From AP-15 sp963775875 (GTDB lineage: Bacteria > Pseudomonadota > Alphaproteobacteria > ATCC43930 > CGMCC-115725): a stretch of 64,000 nucleotides of DNA. The first letter of the stretch is position 1; each line of letters opens with the position of its first letter. The notes beneath the pieces were generated by a model, which was not told where the DNA came from, did no database searches, and saw only the letters and a program-made list of their open reading frames with translations. A program made the translations under genes and the position numbers. Where the stretch lies: positions 62,001 through 126,000 of the forward strand of contig CAVZKP010000021.1 in the NCBI GenBank assembly GCA_963775875.1, given 5' to 3'. Of this stretch, positions 58,036 to 64,000 are shown one piece after another.

Positions 58036-58152
58036 ATGCGTGGTTCGAGACGCGCCTTTGGCGCTCCTCACCATGAGGTATCTCATTGATGGCATTTAGA
58101 AACCACCTCATCCTGAGGAAGCCGCAAAGCGGCTGTCTCGAAGGACGCACAG
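58036..58152. repeat. Palindromic intergenic repeat upstream of the amidase
   Basis: The 373-bp interval 57881-58253 holds an inverted repeat. The left arm is GGTTCGAGACGCGCC...GCTCCTCACCATGAGG and the right arm CCTCATCCTGAGGA...GCGGCTGTCTCGAAGGACGC. Its artefactual translations (HHEVSH; RNHLILRKPQSGCLEGRTG) belong to a repeat family common in Rhizobiales and Rhodospirillales intergenic DNA. I see no gene in the rest of the interval. Confidence 0.8.
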
Positions 58153-58253
58153 GGCCGATCCAGCCACTTTTCAATTTCTTCACACGCTTGAAAGCCGGGA
58201 CCCATTTGCGCCGTGGGTATCGGCCTGCGCCGGCGTGACCGCAGCAGACGCCG

Positions 58254-58977
58254 CTATTCCCGGCGGAAGGTCACCACCAATACATCGCGATAGGCCGGGA
58301 GCAGCGGGTCGAGCGGCTCGACCGCGGTGACGCCGTGAAACACCCGGCTGTCGTCGACCAGCGCCGAGTTCGAGCGGACGGGTCAGGGTGAAACTGCCGA
58401 GCGGGCGCTTGGCCAAATCGTAGATCGTGGTTTCACCGCTGGCGATGTTCTCGCGCCGCACCATCAGCACCAGCACCCAATCGACCCCGTCGCGGTGCAT
58501 GCCTTCGGGGGTCGGCCGGCCAACCTGCCCGGGCCGCGCCTCGATGCGGAATTGGTGCAATTCGACATGCCAGGCATCGGGCCGGACCGCCGCCGGGGTC
58601 ATCCGGTCGAACAGCTCGTGGCTGGTGCGCAGGATCGCGTTCAGCGCCGGGTGACCGGCGACGGCGTCGGTCACCGGCTCGAACCAGCGTTCGACGCCGC
58701 CATTGAGCGGGTTGTAATCCTGGCTCTGATAGTGCGGCTGGCGCGGCTTGCGCAGGATCCCCAGCGGCGTCGCCCGCAGCGCGGCAAAGCGGCGGCGGCG
58801 ATAGCGCCCGCCATCGGCCATATAGGCGTCGACGCCGAGATCGTTCCAGCTGGCGGCAAAGGATTCCCAGTCGCGCAATTCGGGATCGCCCAACAGCACG
58901 CGCATCTGCGGCGCCTGGACGAAGGCAAAGCCGTCTCGTTCGATCGTGCCGGCGAGTTTTCCGAGCGACTGGCTCAT
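58254..58977 (-). CDS. 2OG-Fe dioxygenase (PF10014-like), one frameshift
   Basis: Members of this family hydroxylate free amino acids such as isoleucine, or related small substrates. The frame starts MSQSLGKLAGTIERDGFAFV and contains QSQDYNPLNGGVERWFEPV and the iron motif H-x-D in PEGMHRDGVDWVLVLMVRRE. After GSFTLTRPLEL an extra base in GCGCCGAG (58361-58368) shifts the frame. The true continuation is ALVDDSRVFHGVTAVEPLDP, bringing the distal histidine, and it ends VVTFRRE at 58254. Corrected length is 240 aa; uncorrected, the frame runs to 58180. Confidence 0.85.
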
Positions 58978-58987
58978 CAGATCTCTT

Positions 58988-60025
58988 TCACAACACCGCT
59001 TCGGCGATCACCCGCAACGCCGCAACATCGGCGCCCGCCAGAACCAGGGAGCCGACCCGGTGATCCCGGGCGATCTCTTTCCAGGCCCGCAGCCGGTCGC
59101 GGATGCGCTCCTTCGGCCCGATCAGCGAGGTCTCGTCGATCAGCGCGTCGGGCACCGCCGCCTCGGCCTCCTTGCGCCTGCCGCCGAGATAGTGGTCCTG
59201 GATTGTTGCCGCCGCCGCCTCGTAGCCCATGCGCTTCGCCAGATCGTTGTAATAATTCTTCGAGCGCGCGCCCATGCCGCCGATATAAAGCGCCAGATTG
59301 GGCCGGATCGCGTCGCGGCAGGCGGCGAGATCGTCGCCGATGCTGACCCGGATATAGGGAGCGAGATCGAAATCGGCGAGGGTTTTCCCGGTGCCGGCCT
59401 TGGCCATGCCGGCGACGATCGGGGCGGTGATCGCCTGCGCCTGCTCCGGCGACATGAAGAACGGCAAGGTCCCGTCCGCGACCTCGCCGGCGGTGCGCAG
59501 CCCGGCCGGGGCCACCGCCGCGGTATAGATCTTCAGGCCGGGGTCGCCGTGGATGATGCTGCGCAGCGGCTTGCCGAGCCCGGTCGAACCCGGCCCGGTA
59601 TAGGGGATCTGATAATGCTCGCCGTGATATTCGAGCGGCGCCTTGCGCTCGAGGATCTGGCGGATGATCGCGATATATTCGCGGGTGCGCGCCAACGGCT
59701 TGCCAAACGGGACGCCGTGCCAGCCCTCGACCACCTGCGGCCCGGACGGCCCGATGCCGCACAGAAAGCGATTGCCGGAGAGTAACTGCAAGGTCATCGC
59801 CGTCATCGCCGCGCAGGCCGGGGTGCGCGCCGGCATCTGCATGATGCTGGTGCCGGCCTTGATCCGCTTGGTCTGCGCCAGCACCCAGGCGACCGGCGAC
59901 ACCGCGTCGGTGCCATAGGCCTCGCCGCACCACACCGCGGCGTAGCCGAGCGCCTCCGCCTCGCGGACCAGATCGATGTCGATCCCGGCGGTCGGGGAGA
60001 CCCTCAGCGCGATCGCCAGTTTCAT
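58988..60025 (-). CDS. LLM class oxidoreductase (F420/FMN luciferase-like), 345 aa
   Basis: A TIM-barrel bacterial-luciferase-family protein, starting MKLAIALRVSPTAGIDIDLV. It has WVLAQTKRIKAGTSIMQMPA, the NRFLCGIGPSGPQVVEGWHG core, and SIIHGDPGLKIYTAAVAPAG. Annotation systems usually label such proteins F420-dependent, but many Proteobacteria lack F420 and use FMN. Its ATG overlaps the stop of the upstream gene by 4 bp, so the two LLM proteins are made together, possibly as a heterodimer. Confidence 0.87.
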   Translation of the reverse strand: MKLAIALRVSPTAGIDIDLVREAEALGYAAVWCGEAYGTDAVSPVAWVLAQTKRIKAGTSIMQMPARTPACAAMTAMTLQLLSGNRFLCGIGPSGPQVVEGWHGVPFGKPLARTREYIAIIRQILERKAPLEYHGEHYQIPYTGPGSTGLGKPLRSIIHGDPGLKIYTAAVAPAGLRTAGEVADGTLPFFMSPEQAQAITAPIVAGMAKAGTGKTLADFDLAPYIRVSIGDDLAACRDAIRPNLALYIGGMGARSKNYYNDLAKRMGYEAAAATIQDHYLGGRRKEAEAAVPDALIDETSLIGPKERIRDRLRAWKEIARDHRVGSLVLAGADVAALRVIAEAVL

Positions 60026-60849
60026 CGAACCGCCTCCGCCGCGCGGGCAATGCGCTCCACCGCGGCGAGCCAGTCGTCGAGCATGCGCTCGGCGGGCTCG
60101 ACCAGCACATGCCCGACGCCGGCCCCCTCAAAGCCGGCGAGGCGGGCGGCGAGCGCGGCCTCGTCCTTGCCGTCCCAGCCGTGGCGCACCGAGATCGCGA
60201 ACCCGGGCTCCGGCCGCTGCGCGCGCAGCCGGCGCACGATCGGCGCCGCCGCCTCGGGCGAGACCCGCGAGCCGTGCCAGCCGTCGAGCCGCAGCGCGCG
60301 CTTGAGGGCGGGTTCCGAGCTGCCGCCGATCCAGATCGGGATCGGCTTGACCGGCTGCGGCAGCATCCGCATATCCTCGACCACCGCCGGGATATGATGC
60401 GCCCGGAACGTCACCGGGTCCTGCGTCCACACCGCGCGCATCATCGCGATGCCCTCGTCCATGCGCCGGCCGCGCTCGCGGAACGGCGCCCCCAAGGCGG
60501 CGAATTCGGCCTCGAGCCAGCCGACCCCGGCGCCCAGGATCAGCCGCCCCTCGGACAAATTCTGCAACGTCGCCAGCTCCTTGGCGAGCGGCAGCGGGTG
60601 GCGCATCGGCAATACCAGGACGCTGGTGCCGAGCCCGATCCGCTTGGTGTAGGCCGCCGCCCAGGTCAGGGTCAGCACCGGATCGTAGAACAATGCCGAG
60701 GGCGGGTAGGCCGCATCCTTCGGCACGATAATGTGCTCGCTCGACCAGGCATCGGCAAAGCCCAGCTCCTCGGCCTGGATCGCCGCGCGCCGGATCGCCT
60801 CCGGCCCCGCCTTGCGCCCGATATGCGGCAGATGAATCCCGACCCGCAT
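60022..60849 (-). CDS. LLM class oxidoreductase, 275 aa
   Basis: The second luciferase-like protein starts MRVGIHLPHIGRKAGPEAIR (ATG 60847-60849). It has WSSEHIIVPKDAAYPP, LGTSVLVLPMRHPLPLAKEL, the LGAGVGWLEAEFAALGAPF flavin/substrate block, and IPIWIGGSSEPALKRAL. It is shorter than its downstream partner and similar in fold, not sequence, suggesting an alpha/beta pair or two steps of one pathway. The in-frame upstream ATG at 60882 is not supported by a ribosome binding site. Confidence 0.87.
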   Translation of the reverse strand: MRVGIHLPHIGRKAGPEAIRRAAIQAEELGFADAWSSEHIIVPKDAAYPPSALFYDPVLTLTWAAAYTKRIGLGTSVLVLPMRHPLPLAKELATLQNLSEGRLILGAGVGWLEAEFAALGAPFRERGRRMDEGIAMMRAVWTQDPVTFRAHHIPAVVEDMRMLPQPVKPIPIWIGGSSEPALKRALRLDGWHGSRVSPEAAAPIVRRLRAQRPEPGFAISVRHGWDGKDEAALAARLAGFEGAGVGHVLVEPAERMLDDWLAAVERIARAAEAVR

Positions 60850-60930
60850 GCTCGATCTCCCGAGAAATCTTCGGCGGCCCAAGCTGCGGCGGTTCGGGGG
60901 TCGGTTGCAAGCGCGCTGCGGCTCTCGTCA

Positions 60931-60958
60931 AACGAAAACGGCGCCCGAAGGCGCCGCC
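60931..60958 (-). terminator. Rho-independent terminator of the PEP-CTERM gene
   Basis: Read on the minus strand, GGCGCC-TTC-GGGCGCC (stem extended by GGC/GCC neighbours) is followed directly by GTTTTCGTTTG. A GC stem, short loop and T-rich tail about 27 bp after the stop codon of the gene at 60985-62397 make a good intrinsic terminator. It also shields the LLM genes from read-through. Confidence 0.75.
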
Positions 60959-60984
60959 TGTCACTCCACGGGTGTCGGTTTTTT

Positions 60985-62397
60985 TTACGCCGTCTTGCCT
61001 CGGCGGCGCGCCCAGCCGAGCCCGGCAAGGCCGACGGCGAGCAAGGTCAGCGAGGCCGGCTCCGGCGCCGTGCTCGGCGGGGGCGGGGAGGCGCCCGGCG
61101 AAAAGGTTGCGCCAGCGAAGGTGAAGTACGAATCGTAGGTGGTTCCGCCGTCGATCAGCAGCAGGAACGGATTGGTATCTTTGATCTCGCCCTCGCCGGC
61201 CGTGATCGCGATGTTGCAGGTGTCGTAAAGCGACGCGGTCAGCGCCGTGCAATCGCTTCCCGGCACCGAGGCGAACGCCGAGCCGTTGAGGCTGAGCTCC
61301 AGCGAGCCGACGTCAGTGCCGAGCAGCGCCAGATCGAGAAAGTTCGTCACATAGGCCTGGCTGCCGACAGGGGTGGAGAAGATGTAGTCGTTCAGCCATT
61401 GGTCGGCACCGGGGATCCATGACTCTGCGGGATCGCCGACCACACTCGGATGCTCGCTCTGGCTGGTCAGATATTCATTGACCAGCACTGGATTGTTGGC
61501 GGTCAATTCGCCGCCCGCGCCGGAGCGGAATTCAAAAAATTGGCCGGCATTCAAAGTCGCAATCGTCGCGCCCTGGTAAGTCACCACGGTGCCGTTGGTG
61601 GCAGCCAGTACCCGCACGAGGTTGCTGCTGGGGTTCTCCGTCCCGATCGTCGTCGGGATGACGGCGTGCTTGGTGTAATTGTCGACGCTGGGAAGCGCGG
61701 TCAGCGTGTGGTCGCAGGCATATGCGCCCGCCGGAATGTCGGTACATTGGTTGCCACCGAACACGGCGATCGGGGCCGTGGACGTAATACTCGTTCCAGT
61801 AACATCCGTACTACTGGCGAACAACACCGCTTGGCCGGCATTGAGGGTTACGTTAAATGGTACGCCAGCCGGTTGGCCGCTGGTAAACGAGTTCGACGGT
61901 GTGATCGTCACCGTCGTATTATTTGCGGTACCGACAATACTGAGCTGAGATGGGTAGCCGATCGTGTTCTGATAGCCCATCGCGTAATAAGAAGTACCGA
62001 GCGCCGTCGAATTGAACAAGTAAGTGGTATCGGTGGTGGCGGTTTCCCGGCTGAGATAGGAGGCGCCGACATTGGCGCTTGGATTGGTGGTCGCGACCAC
62101 AAAGCCGTTGTTGGTGACCAAGCCGGAAGTGGTCAGATCGTCGCTGCTCGGGATCACTACCGACGTCACGTCGGTGGCGCCGACGGTAAACGGGCTGGAA
62201 AAGCCGTTCGGCGAGGTAATCGATCCGGCGATCCCCGGCGCACCGTATACGAACACCGTATTGGTCTCGCTTTGGTCGTAGTTGATCGGCATGCCGAAAT
62301 AGAGCTGATTCGCATTCGCCATGCCCGACCAGGCGAGAAGTCCGAACGCGCCGACGCCAGCCACCAGGCGCCTCTTCCCAAGGATGTAAGCGGACAT
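60985..62397 (-). CDS. PEP-CTERM surface protein with IgGFc-binding-like domain
   Basis: The 470-aa product has a signal peptide (RLVAGVGAFGLLAWSGMANA, cleavage after ANA). The long beta-rich body resembles the IgGFc-binding N-terminal domain family: TNTVFVYGAPGIAGSITSPN, APIAVFGGNQCTDIPAGAYA, PTTIGTENPSSNLVRVLAAT with VVTYQGATIATLNAGQFFEF. After a proline spacer (SPPPPSTAPEP) comes a PEP-CTERM tail: PEPASLTLLAVGLAGLGWAR then RRGKTA. It should be exported by Sec and processed by an exosortase. Asn/Ser/Thr richness suggests glycosylation. A sigma-54-type promoter precedes it and a terminator follows. Confidence 0.88.
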   Translation of the reverse strand: MSAYILGKRRLVAGVGAFGLLAWSGMANANQLYFGMPINYDQSETNTVFVYGAPGIAGSITSPNGFSSPFTVGATDVTSVVIPSSDDLTTSGLVTNNGFVVATTNPSANVGASYLSRETATTDTTYLFNSTALGTSYYAMGYQNTIGYPSQLSIVGTANNTTVTITPSNSFTSGQPAGVPFNVTLNAGQAVLFASSTDVTGTSITSTAPIAVFGGNQCTDIPAGAYACDHTLTALPSVDNYTKHAVIPTTIGTENPSSNLVRVLAATNGTVVTYQGATIATLNAGQFFEFRSGAGGELTANNPVLVNEYLTSQSEHPSVVGDPAESWIPGADQWLNDYIFSTPVGSQAYVTNFLDLALLGTDVGSLELSLNGSAFASVPGSDCTALTASLYDTCNIAITAGEGEIKDTNPFLLLIDGGTTYDSYFTFAGATFSPGASPPPPSTAPEPASLTLLAVGLAGLGWARRRGKTA

Positions 62398-62966
62398 CTC
62401 GCTGCCTTCCCTAACGATCTCTACGCCGTGCCGTTGTATCGGGCGTCGGCGCGGGCGCCGGTTGCGCCTATGTTAAGGTTAAAGCATAATCCATGCCAAC
62501 TATGACAACATCCTGAATGCGCGAGATAAAACGGGAAACGATTGAGGTAAGACAAGCGAGATTGTAAATTTTTCCGTCGTGACCTTGCGGTGGCTCGCGG
62601 GTCGGGAAACGATCCGGTCTCGAACCTGATCTTTGCCGGGCGTTGTGGTTTTGTTGATCTGTAAGCGCAGCCTATCGACGCGTTAATATTAATCAGACGT
62701 TCTTGCCTCTAAAGCAAGTTGTCATCTCGGTCCCGTCGATGTCGGAATTTTTTACAAAACCTTGTCGCAAGCTCCACCGGATGCTGGGGCAATCGTCACC
62801 GGACGGGGCGAGCGCTGCGCGCAGCGGTAATCGCGCTGGCGCTGCGAGACCGTAATCGAGCCGCGTCTGCGGTCAGGCCGGAGTAATCGTCGTCAGAAGG
62901 AACCGCTACACCCGATGATCTGAGTCATTTGCCGGCGCGGACGAATGGCCTGATAGTCCCCGGGCG
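62398..62966. other. 569-bp AT-richer gap between divergent genes
   Basis: This interval separates the PEP-CTERM gene (minus) from the ABC subunit gene (plus). Its left 250 bp are clearly more AT-rich than the surrounding DNA and contain the sigma-54-like promoter at 62481-62498, plus GTTAATATTAAT near 62681-62692. No supported coding sequence or RNA is visible. It probably holds activator sites for one or both genes. Confidence 0.5.
62481..62498 (-). promoter_or_regulatory. Sigma-54 (RpoN)-type -24/-12 promoter
   Basis: On the minus strand TGGCATGGATTATGCTTT has GG and GC separated by exactly 10 bases, the invariant spacing of sigma-54 promoters. It differs from the consensus TGGCAC-N5-TTGCW by C to T at the sixth base and by ATGC for TTGC. 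Transcription would begin near 62473, about 75 nt before the PEP-CTERM gene. PEP-CTERM genes in several lineages are controlled by sigma-54 with the PrsK/PrsR sensor pair, which makes the match credible. Confidence 0.6.
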
Positions 62967-63992
62967 ATGAGCGTCGCCAGCTGGATCCAGGAATTCAACA
63001 CCGCCCCGGCGGGTGCCCTGCCGCGCAATGTCTTCCGCTATGTGCTGGGGAGCAGCGGGTTGCACCAGGTTTTCCTGCTGGTGCTGACCGTCAGCGTCTT
63101 TCTGATCGAAGTCGTGCCGCTCGAATTGCAGCGCCGGATCGTCAACGATCTGGTCAAGCACCGCCCGTATCGCTGGGTGGTCGGCCTGTGCGCGGTCTAT
63201 GCCGGCACCGTGCTGGTGCAGGGCGGCACCAAGCTCGCGCTGAACATCTATCGCAGCTGGGTCGGCGAGCGGGCCAAGCGCGAATTGCGGCGGCGGGTTC
63301 ACACCGTCGTCGAGACCCCCGGCGCGACCTCGCCCGCCACCGAAGCGCAGGGCATCGGGGTTTCGATGATCGTCGCCGAAGTCGAGCCGATCGGCGGGTT
63401 TGTCGGCGAGAGCGTCTCCGAGCCGCTATTGCAGATCGGCATCATCTGTTCGGTGATGGCCTATCTGATCCATATCGATCCGTGGATGGCGCTGGCCGCT
63501 TTCGGGCTGTTCGTTCCTCAGCTGGTCTTTGTCCCGCTGCTGCAATCCGCGGTCAACCGGCGCACCGGCGCGCGCATCCAGGTGTTGCGCCGGCTCGGCA
63601 TCGCGATGATCGACCGCAATGACGACGTCGAAGACGATCGGCGGATCGAACAGGCCTTCGCGCTCGATATGGGAATCTTCAAGCTGAAGTTTTCGATGAA
63701 TTTTTTGATGAATGTCTGCAATCACCTGCAAATAATTTCGGCTTTGCTGGTCGGCGGCTGGTGGGTCTACACTAGTCGGCTCGAGATCGGCGGCGTGGTC
63801 GCCTTCATCTCCGGGATCGGCCGGCTGAACGATCCGTGGGGCGATCTGGTCAATTATTTTCGCGACGTCAACGTCACCCAGATCAAGTACCGTCTGTTGG
63901 CCGAAGCGGTCAATCAGCTGGCCCCGGCCGGTCTCGCCCGGGACCAGGCCACGCCCGACCCGGATGCTCACCCGCCGCATGAGCCTCGATAG
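62967..63992 (+). CDS. ABC transporter transmembrane subunit lacking an ATPase domain
   Basis: The 341-aa product is an exporter-type membrane domain with about six helices: QVFLLVLTVSVFLIEVVPLE, WVVGLCAVYAGTVLVQGGTK, LLQIGIICSVMAYLI, WMALAAFGLFVPQLVFVPLL, LQIISALLVGGWWVY, and EIGGVVAFISGIGRLNDPWG. The last helix with its G-RL-DPW motif is typical of the ABC exporter fold. There is no Walker A, signature or Walker B; the frame stops at 63990-63992 after a polar tail. A separate ATPase gene could follow beyond the window, or an indel could have cut off a fused one. Confidence 0.8.
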   Translation: MSVASWIQEFNTAPAGALPRNVFRYVLGSSGLHQVFLLVLTVSVFLIEVVPLELQRRIVNDLVKHRPYRWVVGLCAVYAGTVLVQGGTKLALNIYRSWVGERAKRELRRRVHTVVETPGATSPATEAQGIGVSMIVAEVEPIGGFVGESVSEPLLQIGIICSVMAYLIHIDPWMALAAFGLFVPQLVFVPLLQSAVNRRTGARIQVLRRLGIAMIDRNDDVEDDRRIEQAFALDMGIFKLKFSMNFLMNVCNHLQIISALLVGGWWVYTSRLEIGGVVAFISGIGRLNDPWGDLVNYFRDVNVTQIKYRLLAEAVNQLAPAGLARDQATPDPDAHPPHEPR

Positions 63993-64000
63993 GGACTGGT

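Overview
The window reads as chromosome of a GC-rich alphaproteobacterium. The ribosomal and RNA polymerase proteins have alphaproteobacterial sequence and length (RpoB about 1390 aa, RpoC 1391 aa). rpsD is absent from the alpha operon, which is usual for this class. The intergenic palindromes are types common in Alphaproteobacteria. Two proteins carry PEP-CTERM sorting tails, so an exosortase should be encoded elsewhere. I cannot name the genus; a Rhodospirillales-like lineage is a guess.

Positions 510-33147 form one uninterrupted minus-strand information-processing block. In transcription order it is tRNA-Tyr, tRNA-Gly, tuf2, tRNA-Trp, secE, nusG, rplK-rplA-rplJ-rplL, rpoB-rpoC, then rpsL-rpsG-fusA-tuf1 (str), rpsJ to rpsQ (S10), rplN to secY (spc), adk, and rpsM-rpsK-rpoA-rplQ (alpha). 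A good promoter precedes tRNA-Tyr and another precedes rpsL. A hairpin follows rpoC and a nested hairpin lies between rplL and rpoB. Four unrelated intergenic palindrome families occur in the window, two of them inside ribosomal-protein transcription units (rplX/rplN and nusG/rplK).

Positions 33300-64000 are a mixed accessory and metabolic region. It holds rlmB, a lone molybdenum hydroxylase large subunit, tRNA-Thr, a PEP-CTERM protein, a 53-aa Flp pilin, an orphan membrane protein, a secreted repeat-like protein and a two-subunit Rieske dioxygenase. Next come YjbQ, isovaleryl-CoA dehydrogenase, RidA, a 24-aa hydrophobic peptide with a membrane partner, a threonine dehydratase-like enzyme, a glyoxalase II-like hydrolase, an SDR plus LTA-synthase-like pair, a second SDR, DUF427 and a gamma-glutamyltransferase. 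The last part holds Ada with an overlapping 2OG oxygenase, a nucleotidyltransferase-HEPN fusion, an acetamidase/formamidase, a second 2OG dioxygenase, two overlapping luciferase-like oxidoreductases, a PEP-CTERM IgGFc-binding-like protein with a sigma-54-type promoter, and an ABC transmembrane subunit without an ATPase domain.

The strongest anomaly is technical or genetic. At least eleven single-base insertions break conserved, mostly essential genes (rpoA twice, rpsK, secY, tuf1 twice, fusA, rpoB, the molybdenum hydroxylase twice, one 2OG dioxygenase). Three more genes (rplC, ridA, a PEP-CTERM gene) appear to need one added base. tuf2 is intact and nearly identical to tuf1, which gives an internal control. 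Insertion-biased, mostly non-homopolymer errors look like uncorrected long-read sequence, so I annotate these as full-length genes with frameshifts, not pseudogenes.
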